Positions 48,974 through 58,431 of a stretch of DNA of 64,000 nucleotides are shown here, one piece after another. Below the pieces are notes generated by a model. It was not told the origin of the DNA and searched no databases. It was given only the letters and a program-made list of their open reading frames with translations. How positions within the stretch are numbered: position 1 is the stretch's first letter; the number at the start of each line of letters is the position of its first letter. The stretch comes from Nitzschia sp. DOCU1 (lineage: Eukaryota; Bacillariophyta; Bacillariophyceae; Bacillariales; Bacillariaceae), in the NCBI GenBank assembly GCA_951394045.1, contig OX595996.1:682001-746000 (forward strand). Direction: 5' to 3'. The translations under genes and the position numbers were made by a program.

Positions 48974-51900
48974 GATAATGGGGGGGGAAAGGGCGGAAGC
49001 GGAGGGGAAAAAAAGAAAGGGAAAAGGAAAAAAAAGAAGGGAGACGCAAGGATTCCCCACACCGGATTCCCCGCGAAGAACACATGGTCACGGCATGCAT
49101 ACTCCGAATGGACCCGGCCTACGACATTCTCATATATATAGACTTTAATGTAGGATGGGGGCGCGACAGGGGAAAACTTCTAAGCAAATCAGAACGTCGA
49201 TAATTATTTCTTTCAATAAGACTGTCTTTACAGCGACGCCTGGCGGCAACGAAAAAGGGCGCGCAGGATTTTGAAAACATCATACGTCGGCGCACCTCCG
49301 TCGACAAAATGCAGAATTGGCAAACGACGATGAGTCTTGCGATCGGCAAGCGAGTCTTACTAAGGGTAATAGATTATTCAAGCTATGTAGATACTTTAAA
49401 TATGGACTATCAAACTTTGCATCGGACAGGGCAGTTGTTGTCATGCGGCGGCTTGCCACGAACAACTGCCCCATCTTCCTTTCGTTGCAGATATACGGAA
49501 TATGTGGAACAAAAATAACGAGGACCAACTTTGTAACAACAATTGTCCGGCCTCGGTCGCCAATGTGTCATCATCCCCATCGGTGGGTAATGAACGAGCC
49601 ATGATGGGCATGGCACTACTACGGCTTGTGCCAGTGGAATTTGCTGCTGGGTGGGAGCGGGGTGAATTTGCTCAAGGGGAGGGGAGGGTGGCAGTGCTTG
49701 TTGTGCAACCGGTACTTCTTTTTCCTGCAGGGCCAAGCAACAACCAACCAGTGCTTCTTTTTCCTGCGGGGCCAAGCAACGAGATGCAACGAACGAAGCG
49801 CAAGCCGAGCACTTGCACAACTTGGTAGCTGGATCTTGACCGACTGTGGCATTTCGCCTGGCTTGTGCCTCAAAATACTCGGACAAAAAAACTTCACCAT
49901 TGTCTTCTTTTGGAACTCGGACATTGCCAAACATCAGGCTAAATCCACACTTTCTTGCAAGCTCGTTCAAGTGATGAAGCATGGTGTGATCATAGTAGCG
50001 GGGCAAATCAGCAAATCCAGCTGGTCCGCTTGGCCAATTTCCTTTGAGACGCTGCTGGTTAACTTCATACTTCCAACGCTGCTTGACGTTGTGTTCACAA
50101 GTTCCTCCAAGAGTAAGAACATCAGCAAGCCCTCTGTTCATACCGGTATTGGCGTAGTGTGCTGCAAGTTCATGCCACTTTTCAAGCGCTGTCTCAGGTC
50201 TATGGGATCGCCACTTTGAGAGTTGGTGGGAGCTGCGAGGTCCAGCTGGAATCTCATCATAGTATGTCTCGCCTGGAGTATCGCCAACAAATCTAGCCTT
50301 GTTAAGCTGTTCATGTGCCACCTTTTCTGTATTTTTGGTGAAGACTGGTCGGCCAAGTTCGTCGCAATCATTTTTAAACTCAACAATCCAACTTGTGAGG
50401 CGGGCTGTGATGACTGCACCGGGCAAAATGTTTTTTCGCAGATATTCACCGCATCGCTCTTTCCATCGCTTTGAGTGCCGGAGGTCACGAACTTCATCGT
50501 CGGTGTATTTGTGATTGTCCTTTGAAAATAATCCACTCTTGAGAGCATGGAGCAACCCAGCCTCGTCCTTGTATTCATACGAATATACGGCATTCTTCAG
50601 GGCAACAAGACACTTCCAGTATACGCCGCTTTTAGAATCAAGAGTGTCAATTATCCGATGGAGAAAGTGATAAAGTCCGAGCTTGAAGTCGATGTCACCA
50701 AATATCCGCCTCCAGAATGCATCATTGTGAGGGCAAGTGTCGGTATATACTTCGCTTGGTGAGAACTCTGCTCGTTTCTGGCAGCTTTCGAGCATGAGGT
50801 GGGAAATCTCGTTTGCTCCTGTCGATGGAACAATAGCTAAAGTCACAATCTCTTTTGTCGACCCCTTGCACGCCGTGAACAGAGCCTTTCCACCCGGCAC
50901 ATTGAAGTTTTTCACTGTGGCGAACGTGTGGTCAAACGCCACCTTATCTCCTTTTTTCAACGTCACACTCTGCAGCTCCCGTTTGAAACGATCATAATGG
51001 GAGTATCCATACGGTGTCAGGGGACTTCGTTGGGCTGCTTCATAGTATTGTCGAATGGCAGTGCCAGCCGGGGGCACCATTGAGCCATGGAATTCCTCGT
51101 ATGAAATGAAAGGGATTTTTGGTGACCTTGCAAAGTATGTGCGTGCCACTCTTGTGAATGTCTTTCCCATATTGGTGTACATCGTTTCACTCACCATTTT
51201 CCCATTGGCGTAAGTCTTCATGAGGGCTTCCAAATAGTCGGTCAACTCTTCATTAAACTGGAACTGGTGTGCAATTGGGGACGCATATATCGGACTGACA
51301 GGGTATGCTGCTGCCACATCAGGATCCAGGAGGGATAGGAGACGGCCATCATTTGCAGAGTAGCATGTCTTGCATGCATTGCACCGGTACCTCATGACGA
51401 TGCACCACATTGGGCGTCCAGTAGTAAACACCGGGAAGAGCGTCTGATTTTTTGAAAAGTTCGTCCTGTCATGAACTAGAAAAGTATTTGCACCACTTGC
51501 AAGCTTGCAGTTGTAGCACAATAGTTTAGCAGAGGGATAGGCAACCTTCCAGTCGATGTGCAAGATGGAAGTGCCTTCAAGAGCATGGTAGTAAGGGCTG
51601 GGGTCGTCATTCTGCTCGTTGACTTCTTTTGGAAATTTGAATTCCAACGAACCAGGTTGGAAGAAGTGGCGATAGGTCTCCATCGCTTCAAGTGCCTTGA
51701 TTGTCTCAGGGACAGGAATGCTAGTGTCTGCCGGCTTCTTGTGCTCGATGACGGAGCAAATGTAGTCGGCAAGCAGCCCAACTGCTGGTGGGTATTTCTT
51801 AGCACTAAGCCACTGATATTCTTCGCCCTTCTTGAATTTACTAATCCTAGAATCGACTTCGCGGCGAAGATTTGTGGGATTTGCAAGACTCTTTGCCATA

Positions 51901-52700
51901 CGCAATGGTGAAGAATGAACCATCTTTCGCCCTGTTTCTCTTTTTGCAAAGAAGCCACAGAATCCACTAGTAGTGCGATTACTACCTGTACTGGTACTGG
52001 CGACGGCAGCACGATTTAGCTGTAGATTGCGGGCTGCTTCTCGTTCCACAAACACAGTTTGCTCCGAAAGTCCCTTCGTCCTGCGATTCTTTGAACACAG
52101 CCTGTGGTGCGGCCGCTTTGGGATACGTAGTTTTGGCTTGGAATCAAGGCGTGCATTGAACGCCTTCGTCTTACAAATGATGCAGTGGAGAACTGGATCA
52201 AAGGCCAATCCACCATCAATTGCGTATTGCCGCCCGTGTTTTGCTTTGAACCGTGATGCTTTTTTCCTTGCCTTGGCATTCGCACCAATTCGTTTCTGCG
52301 ATTGGATGCCCATTGTCGCTGCCGCAGTTACTACAGTGTTGTCGATAGCAGTAGTAGCTGCAGCAACACCATTTTGTGAAAGAGGAAGCCGTGGTGGCCT
52401 CAGGTAAGGGTTGATGATGCATCTTGTTGAAGTAGTAGCCGCTGTCATCATCTCGTTCATTACGGAATCTCAATCAATGTGACAGTCGCAATGGGAAATG
52501 GGTGCATTTGTTTTCGTTGTGGGCACCCTTTTGTGGAGGGAAAAGCATGCCTTGCTCGACTTTGAATCTATGTATGAATTTAATTGTGTCGTGTTAATAT
52601 TTGAAGGTCTTCCGATTAGGCACGAGGACACTATTAAGACACCATTAATATGAAATGATTGGCTGGAACTTCTGCCAGAATACTTTACATCCCTGAGGCA
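48974..52700. repeat. Array unit 4
   Basis: Fourth unit. Its right end CTGAGGCA (52693-52700) is followed by G and then unique sequence (CTGTCCCGCC). Confidence 0.85.
49410..52460 (-). CDS. DUF6729-type DDE transposase, copy 4
   Basis: Same protein as copies 1-3. This is the only copy whose upstream region reaches host DNA (the UTP6 promoter side) after the 240-base unit end, so if expression depends on flanking sequence it is the best candidate for transcription. UTP6 is transcribed away from it on the plus strand. Confidence 0.78.
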   Translation of the reverse strand: MNEMMTAATTSTRCIINPYLRPPRLPLSQNGVAAATTAIDNTVVTAAATMGIQSQKRIGANAKARKKASRFKAKHGRQYAIDGGLAFDPVLHCIICKTKAFNARLDSKPKLRIPKRPHHRLCSKNRRTKGLSEQTVFVEREAARNLQLNRAAVASTSTGSNRTTSGFCGFFAKRETGRKMVHSSPLRMAKSLANPTNLRREVDSRISKFKKGEEYQWLSAKKYPPAVGLLADYICSVIEHKKPADTSIPVPETIKALEAMETYRHFFQPGSLEFKFPKEVNEQNDDPSPYYHALEGTSILHIDWKVAYPSAKLLCYNCKLASGANTFLVHDRTNFSKNQTLFPVFTTGRPMWCIVMRYRCNACKTCYSANDGRLLSLLDPDVAAAYPVSPIYASPIAHQFQFNEELTDYLEALMKTYANGKMVSETMYTNMGKTFTRVARTYFARSPKIPFISYEEFHGSMVPPAGTAIRQYYEAAQRSPLTPYGYSHYDRFKRELQSVTLKKGDKVAFDHTFATVKNFNVPGGKALFTACKGSTKEIVTLAIVPSTGANEISHLMLESCQKRAEFSPSEVYTDTCPHNDAFWRRIFGDIDFKLGLYHFLHRIIDTLDSKSGVYWKCLVALKNAVYSYEYKDEAGLLHALKSGLFSKDNHKYTDDEVRDLRHSKRWKERCGEYLRKNILPGAVITARLTSWIVEFKNDCDELGRPVFTKNTEKVAHEQLNKARFVGDTPGETYYDEIPAGPRSSHQLSKWRSHRPETALEKWHELAAHYANTGMNRGLADVLTLGGTCEHNVKQRWKYEVNQQRLKGNWPSGPAGFADLPRYYDHTMLHHLNELARKCGFSLMFGNVRVPKEDNGEVFLSEYFEAQARRNATVGQDPATKLCKCSACASFVASRCLAPQEKEALVGCCLALQEKEVPVAQQALPPSPPLEQIHPAPTQQQIPLAQAVVVPCPSWLVHYPPMGMMTHWRPRPDNCCYKVGPRYFCSTYSVYLQRKEDGAVVRGKPPHDNNCPVRCKV

Positions 52701-52701
52701 G

Positions 52702-53015
52702 CTGTCCCGCCATGTCGCCAGTTTTGCGAGAACGGCGATGGATTTCGACCGTTGATTTGTATGTGAATCGGTTAAAAGATGTCGGCGGGAAATCCTCACT
52801 CCGCCCGCCGTGGATCAATTGAATGATTGGACTACTTTTGGCATGCCGTACGATGGACGGGCGCACATCTCACTGCCAACCAAAAAATCTTCGAGGTTTT
52901 CCATTGGAATGGACGACGATGGGATCAGTATCTCATTCATACTCGTACTCGTACTCGTTTGTCGTTTTCATTTACCTTTTTCACGTTATACTAGATCTAT
53001 TAACAGGCTTCAAAC
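52702..53015. other. Right flank of the array and UTP6 promoter region
   Basis: 314 unique bases. They include a short hexamer repeat (ACTCGT three times, 52941-52958) about 60-75 bases before the UTP6 start. No gene. Confidence 0.55.
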
Positions 53016-54902
53016 ATGGCGGAGCAAGTCCAGGCAGCCCTCGACCAAATGGTCGCCCCCTTGCGGGACTTGATGGACCGCAACATCTTCACGGAAAGCG
53101 AAATCAAGGCAATTGTGGCGCGACGCCGAGAATCGGAATATCTCTTAAGGCGTCGGGTTGCCCGCAAGGCAGATTTCCTGCGTTACATTGAGGCTGAAGA
53201 AATGTTGGAAGAACTTCGGAAACTACGTACTGAACAACGAAAACGAGATCACCGAAAGAGTCAAGAAAACGCCAGCGCTGACGACAACGCCGATCCAGAA
53301 AAGACCACAGGCGCCAAGAAAAAGGAAGAGCAGCATATCGGCGACGTTCACATCCAACAACATATTCATCTACTGTTTACACGAGCTATTCGCAAGTTTC
53401 GGTCGGACCTCAGTTTGCATCTCTTGCATGTAGACTTTTGCAAGAAGCAACTGGCTTGGACGCGTTTGGGCAAAGTCTATGCTGGGGCCTTGCAATTGTT
53501 TCCTCGACAAGCAGGATTGTGGATTGAAGCAGCTTCTCATGAATTCTTCGGGCCGCTCAAGAGCATTCGAAACGCTCGCATTTTGCTCCAACGTGCATTG
53601 CGTATCCTGCCGAATGCCCAGGACGTTTGGGTCGAGTACTTTTCGCTGGAGATGCATTATGCGCAGACGCTGAAGGGTCGCCGTCAAATTTTGATCAAGG
53701 GAGGCGGCAAAGTTGAAGAGGTGGAGGACAAGGATGACAATGAAGACAAGGATCGATACTACAAGATTGCTGCAATTGTGTATAAGAATGCTATCAAAGC
53801 AATTCCTGATTCGATTTCCTTTCGGTTGCGCTTTTTGGATACCTGCCGCCGCTTTCCCGACACTCAAGAGCTCATGGACTCAATTCAAGAACCGTTGCAG
53901 CGAGAATTCGGATCGCATCCAGAAGCATGGATTGCTCGGGCGATATACGAAGCGGAAAAGATGCAAAATCAGTTGCGCGAGGGCGGCGACGAAGATGAAG
54001 GATTATCGCAAAAGAAGAAACGACCAACGAAAAAGGCCAGACAAAAGGATCCAGTCATCGCAGTCCTGGAAGAGGGCATTGAAACCGTTGGCAGTCAAGA
54101 GATGAAGTTGCAGGCTTTCCGTTTTGCTCAACGGTATCACGACGAACAAGAACTGCAACGCCAAACGAATGCCGTGGTGCACGCTCAAGAGTTGATTGAC
54201 CACATTCTAGAACAAAGCGCAGACCAAACGGAATCTCCCGACTTGGCTTTGGAACAAGCTGAATATTACATTTCCAGAGGGGAAGAGGGCAAGGCGGTGG
54301 CCGTCCTCGAAAGATTTTGCACCAAGTGTTCGGACGGTAAAGATGCTGCCCCAGCTAGTGTTTGGATACGGTGGGCCAGTCTGTGCACGGAAGATGAACC
54401 CGCAACAAGGCGTATACTCAAGAAGGGGATGCAAAAGATCCCCATGGATCGACCTGACTATTTACACGTTCTTTTGCAATATTTTGGTTGCCTCCTTCAC
54501 CCTCAAGAACTCGAAAGTAGCTCGTTGCATGCGACGTTCCAGCAAATTCTCATGCTGGCGCCAACTTCCTGGAACATCGTCGTGGAGGACGTCATGGACT
54601 ATTGGTTTGGTTTGGAGAGTGTTGCGCACGCCTATCTACAATACTTGACTCGCGCTACAAGCCAGTTTGGACTCAAGGCGGCCCGAAGAATTTACCACAC
54701 AGTACTGTTTCAGTCGACGGTTCAAAGAAACGACACAAATGAGAATTACCTGACAGCGTTTATTGACAAGTGCTTGGAGATAGAGCAGTGCAACAAAGCA
54801 GAACTCAGGCGGATCTACGACAAGGCCATAGAAATCGTGGAAGGGACTCCACTGGCAAAGAAGTATCGTCAGGCCCGGAATGATTCGGTGGTTTACAGAT
54901 AA
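53016..54902 (+). CDS. UTP6: UTP6, U3 small nucleolar RNP / small-subunit processome protein
   Basis: 628 residues, no intron. The N-terminal block MAEQVQAALDQMVAPLRDLMDRNIFTESEIKAIVARRRESEYLLRRRVARKADFLRYIEAE is the conserved U3-associated domain. HAT-type helical repeats follow: HIHLLFTRAIRKFRSDLSLHLLHVDFC, WTRLGKVYAGALQLFPRQAGLWIEAASHEF, ARILLQRALRILPNAQDVWVEYFSLEM. Further repeats run to the C-terminus, with charged linkers at about 85-115 and 330-345. Known role: part of the UTP-B subcomplex of the nucleolar small-subunit processome, needed for 18S rRNA processing. The length is close to animal and yeast UTP6, which makes the call firm. The transposase array lies immediately upstream. 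Confidence 0.92.
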   Translation: MAEQVQAALDQMVAPLRDLMDRNIFTESEIKAIVARRRESEYLLRRRVARKADFLRYIEAEEMLEELRKLRTEQRKRDHRKSQENASADDNADPEKTTGAKKKEEQHIGDVHIQQHIHLLFTRAIRKFRSDLSLHLLHVDFCKKQLAWTRLGKVYAGALQLFPRQAGLWIEAASHEFFGPLKSIRNARILLQRALRILPNAQDVWVEYFSLEMHYAQTLKGRRQILIKGGGKVEEVEDKDDNEDKDRYYKIAAIVYKNAIKAIPDSISFRLRFLDTCRRFPDTQELMDSIQEPLQREFGSHPEAWIARAIYEAEKMQNQLREGGDEDEGLSQKKKRPTKKARQKDPVIAVLEEGIETVGSQEMKLQAFRFAQRYHDEQELQRQTNAVVHAQELIDHILEQSADQTESPDLALEQAEYYISRGEEGKAVAVLERFCTKCSDGKDAAPASVWIRWASLCTEDEPATRRILKKGMQKIPMDRPDYLHVLLQYFGCLLHPQELESSSLHATFQQILMLAPTSWNIVVEDVMDYWFGLESVAHAYLQYLTRATSQFGLKAARRIYHTVLFQSTVQRNDTNENYLTAFIDKCLEIEQCNKAELRRIYDKAIEIVEGTPLAKKYRQARNDSVVYR

Positions 54903-55233
54903 GAATGTTTGTGAGTCTTGTATTCTCTACAGGCACCATCAATATCACTCGCCTTCCACTGAAGTGCTGTGGATGATTGTTGCTTCTAGAATGAAAGTAT
55001 GTGGCCCCTGACGGTAATCCAGTATTCCTTTCGCCATAGTTAAACAGTGTATAGTACACACCATGGCGTTGGCAACTACCTTGACAACCTGTATCGACCC
55101 TACTTTTTGAGTCGGTCTGGGATATGGTAGCATCGTCGTCGTGTGTCCGAGCGGAGACTTACACCACTACGCACAGTAAGTAGGGTACTATTACAGTGGG
55201 AGACTACATCTACCAAGCAAAATATGAACTCTG
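54903..55233. other. Convergent spacer, no gene seen
   Basis: 331 bp between the UTP6 stop and the stop of the leucine-rich repeat gene on the other strand. No structure or gene is supported. Confidence 0.5.
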
Positions 55234-56673
55234 TTACACGGCTCCTCTTCCTCCAAAGGCAGGGCCTTGAAGCATCTCGTATAACATTGTCCCTCTTCGG
55301 GATGGTTCGTTTATTAGAACTCGATCCTTATTCGCCTTGGCCATGACCAATGGCCAAACCGAAAGTGGTATCATTGCACGACGCTGTAAAGGCCCAAAGC
55401 AGCGGTTACGATCCAGTTTCAGCACTAGGCTGGACGGTAGGATACCATTTGTAATCGCATCCTCAAAATCACTCCCCAGGTAGCCCAATTCTGGAAAGGC
55501 ATCATCCAAGAATTTGAAGGTTGATTCCTCCATGGGACGATCATCCCTAAAGATATTAGTATTGTTGAGATTTAGGCTCCGCAATCGATGTGCTGGCACT
55601 GTGTTGGTAATGTTCACAGCTAGAGATGCAAGCTCTTCCAACTCGTTCCCCGAAATGTCTAGGGATTTGAGGCTGGGGAGCTTCCCCAGGCTTCGAAGGA
55701 GCAAGTTGATGTCTTGCTCTTTGACATCAGAATGTTGCCTAAAAGAGAGCGATTCCAGAGAGGTATTTTGCTGCAGATCTTGCAGAAAGAGTTGTACAAC
55801 GTTCAATGTGAGCTCTGATTCACCAGAGCTCTCAGATTGATCATCACTCTCGTAGCAACCATCCATCTCCAGTTCCCTAAGCCGACAACCGTCTGACCTC
55901 AACCACCGATGAATGGATTGTAGTGTGTTTCTTCCGTATTCACAACTGCCTAATAGCAGTGCTTCCAATGACTGATGACTGGAAATAGTTCCAACAATGC
56001 CCGCCAACGAGGAATCATTCAACAGGCAATCGGAAAGTTCCAACTTCTTCAAGGTTGTGTTGGAGGCCAGTCCGGCAGCCAGGTATTCGGGGGCGCCCAT
56101 TAACCCTCCACTTTCATCCCTTCCAATGAATGGACAGTCTATGAAGACCAAGTTGCTCAACCCAACAGTTTGCCCGGTCGTCGCCAGCCCTGTGGCCAGA
56201 ACAGCCATTGCGTTTGCTGAAATCTCAAAATTGCAGAGAATGACCCCCTTCAGACCGCGAAGCCCCCCTTCCCGAAAAACTGATGCAAGTGCAAATGCAA
56301 GTCTAGTGGTCAGGCTCAGGCCCGGAATATTAGAAAATCTCAATTGGCGAAACAGTTTGAGCTTGGCGGCAGTTTCTACCACCCCGAAAAATGGCTCGGA
56401 TTCATCGGAATCCGCAAAGATTCCTTCATTCCATTGCAAAGTGGAACTGGCATAGTGCTCAAAGGTCTGAATCATTTCTGATGCAATACGCCCTGTCCAC
56501 ACGATGCCTTCAACGATAAAATCGATTTCAGTTGGACAATTTTCTTTGCGAAGTTGCTGCAATTTGTTCACAATTTGCAGCTCGGTGTCTCTGGAGCCAA
56601 GCATGAATACGCCCCGTTCGTTGACCACCGACTCTACTTCTGAATCATCGCTAGAAACTGACATGTTGTCCAT
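55234..56673 (-). CDS. Leucine-rich repeat protein (RNI-like), diatom type
   Basis: 479 residues from an ATG at 56673. After an acidic N-terminus come ribonuclease-inhibitor-like leucine-rich repeats: GLRGLKGVILCNFEISANAMAVLATGL, LKKLELSDCLLNDSSLAGIVGTI, SLEALLLGSCEYG, RLRELEMDGCYESD, LESLSFRQHSDV, LKSLDISGNELEELASLAVNI, LRSLNLNNTNIF. The C-terminal block with RCFGPLQRRAMIPLSVWPLVMAKAN and LYEMLQGPAF recurs in LRR proteins of diatoms as I know them. No kinase, NB-ARC or membrane segment was seen. Probably a cytosolic binding scaffold; the partner is unknown. Confidence 0.75.
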   Translation of the reverse strand: MDNMSVSSDDSEVESVVNERGVFMLGSRDTELQIVNKLQQLRKENCPTEIDFIVEGIVWTGRIASEMIQTFEHYASSTLQWNEGIFADSDESEPFFGVVETAAKLKLFRQLRFSNIPGLSLTTRLAFALASVFREGGLRGLKGVILCNFEISANAMAVLATGLATTGQTVGLSNLVFIDCPFIGRDESGGLMGAPEYLAAGLASNTTLKKLELSDCLLNDSSLAGIVGTISSHQSLEALLLGSCEYGRNTLQSIHRWLRSDGCRLRELEMDGCYESDDQSESSGESELTLNVVQLFLQDLQQNTSLESLSFRQHSDVKEQDINLLLRSLGKLPSLKSLDISGNELEELASLAVNITNTVPAHRLRSLNLNNTNIFRDDRPMEESTFKFLDDAFPELGYLGSDFEDAITNGILPSSLVLKLDRNRCFGPLQRRAMIPLSVWPLVMAKANKDRVLINEPSRRGTMLYEMLQGPAFGGRGAV

Positions 56674-56954
56674 TGAGCAAGCAAAGTCGAGTAATAATGG
56701 GAACGAGGTAACGCAAAGTATGAAGTACTAATGTCCCCGAATGCCCTCGTTTCATTGTCATTGCTCAATCTTTTTGTTCCGTGTCTTTTTTCGCGGGCTT
56801 TTCGGACTACCGTCGTTTTAGACTTAGTTACTAATGGTACATACGCTGTGACATATGTTGTCATATTTATGGCGCGCGCCATCCCATATCGCCGTCGTTT
56901 TGGATATGGGCAAAAACGCGATGCCCCAAAAGGAGTGAAAGATACAGACTTCAA

Positions 56955-58130
56955 ATGAAACCACCTCTTTCCCTTCTTCTGGCGCTTGTCGTTCCTTCAT
57001 TACAGGTAGATTTGTCCTTTACGATTCGTCCAACTGGGGATCCAATCAATGTGTGGAGTTCGGTGGATACTTGGAACAAATGTGGTGCGATTGATGTGCC
57101 AGATATTCCTCCGCGTATCTTTTCTACGGCAGAAGGCGTTCGTATCATTTGTGGCAGTACGACTGTGCGGGAAATGACAGGTGAAACAATAACCAACTTG
57201 ACAAGAAGTTGTCAAATTATTTGGAAGAAGACAGGCGACCCTTATCCGTCTCATTTTGCTGGTAACGAGTTTTTGGATTCGACCTTTTCGTTTCCAGAAA
57301 ACGACACTGTCGTTTCGTTGATTCACACGGAATACCCTGGAAATAATTTCGGAAGCAATTGTCCTCTTGGAATCTATCCTCGTTGCTGGACCGTTTCCAT
57401 CGGTCTAGCCGTCTCCTATGATCAAGGTCAGAGCTGGCAACACGCGGCGACTCCGCCAAACCACTTGGTGGCTTCGGTACCCTATCGATACAATGCGAGT
57501 CAGATGGCGTCAGGATGGGGCGATCCGAGCAATATTATTTCACTTGATGATGGATACTTTTATGTGGCCTTGTGGAACCGGAATGCCGTCGGCGCTCAGG
57601 CAGCGGGTACATGTGTGGCTCGAACGCGGGCGTTGCTAGATCCAAAGTCGTGGAGAGGATGGAATGGGACCAGCTACAGCGCGATTCTTGGCACGGACCC
57701 CTACCAGAGTGACATTGTGGATGTTTCTAGTCACATTTGTCAAGTTACAAATCTTCCCACGGACTGTGCTGCGCTGAGTCTTTCCTGGAGTACCTACCTG
57801 GAAGCTTTCGTGTCTATCCTTGGATGTCTTGAGCGTCCCAGTTTCTTGTACAGCCTTAGTTCTGATCTTATAGTTTGGAGCACGCCGGTAGCATTTTATT
57901 CCCAAGATGACCTACCCCAGGAAATGAAGCATCGCGTGGTAGCCATGATGTACCCAGCGCTGGTGGATCCATTGTCGCCGACGCACTGGGGCGACCCAAA
58001 CTACTCGACTATTGGACAAACAGCGCTATTGTTTTGGACAAGCCTAGGCCATTCCCGGTATACTGACGGGCGCCATCTCTGGGCTACACCACTAGAATTT
58101 TCAACTGCTGTGAAAGATGAAGCAATATAG
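56955..58130 (+). CDS. Secreted protein with an Asp-box (sialidase-like beta-propeller suspected)
   Basis: 391 residues with an N-terminal signal peptide (MKPPLSLLLALVVPSLQ). SYDQGQSW (154-161) fits the Asp-box S-x-D-x-G-x-[ST]-W found in sialidases and other beta-propellers. The surroundings (RIICGSTTVREMTG, GNEFLDSTFSFPENDTVVSLIHTEYPGN, DGYFYVALWNRNAVG, LYSLSSDLIVWSTPVAF, ALLFWTSLGHSRY) alternate hydrophobic strands as expected of propeller blades. There are several N-glycosylation sites and about ten cysteines, in keeping with secretion. I see no arginine triad that would prove sialidase activity. Carbohydrate binding or hydrolysis is a guess; extracellular or lumenal location is well supported. 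Confidence 0.6.
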   Translation: MKPPLSLLLALVVPSLQVDLSFTIRPTGDPINVWSSVDTWNKCGAIDVPDIPPRIFSTAEGVRIICGSTTVREMTGETITNLTRSCQIIWKKTGDPYPSHFAGNEFLDSTFSFPENDTVVSLIHTEYPGNNFGSNCPLGIYPRCWTVSIGLAVSYDQGQSWQHAATPPNHLVASVPYRYNASQMASGWGDPSNIISLDDGYFYVALWNRNAVGAQAAGTCVARTRALLDPKSWRGWNGTSYSAILGTDPYQSDIVDVSSHICQVTNLPTDCAALSLSWSTYLEAFVSILGCLERPSFLYSLSSDLIVWSTPVAFYSQDDLPQEMKHRVVAMMYPALVDPLSPTHWGDPNYSTIGQTALLFWTSLGHSRYTDGRHLWATPLEFSTAVKDEAI

Positions 58131-58431
58131 TGCAAGGATTCTGCTGAAAACCACAAGTAGACACCACGACGGCATGCGTCCCGAAGTCCTTCGAGTCAGT
58201 CGAATCGTTTAGGTCCTCGCGCGAGGTTTCGCGCAAAACAAGATCTTCCACGGGTGGAGTACAGACAGCGGAGGCTTTGTACTCCACACACGAACTGAGA
58301 ACACACTGCGCGATATTTGAGATAGCGATGAAAAAGCGGCGCCAAAAAATGATGCCGTCGTCATTATTCTTGATTGCAATGGCATTGGAAGTTGCAATAT
58401 TCAACGATGGATAATGGCTTGACGAAACACA
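58131..58431. other. Spacer, no gene seen
   Basis: 301 bp between two co-directional genes; no feature recognised. Confidence 0.45.

Larger units (their letters stand above)
37793..52701. mobile_element. Tandem array of four 3,727-bp DUF6729/DDE transposase units
   Basis: Four head-to-tail units start at 37793, 41520, 45247 and 48974, each 3,727 bp, plus one base. Every base I compared between units agrees, and the encoded proteins are the same in all four. Each unit begins GATAATGGGGGGGG with a purine-rich tract of about 70 bases and ends CATCCCTGAGGCA. The bases CTGAGGC also occur just outside the left edge (37785-37791), so the array reads repeat-unit-repeat-unit and so on. No terminal inverted repeat is apparent at the array edges. 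Each unit has a minus-strand transposase, about 436 bases after its stop and 240 before its start. The array sits in the short spacer between the DUF4239 gene and UTP6. Origin by unequal exchange, by integration of a multimer, or by assembly error are all open. Confidence 0.85.
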
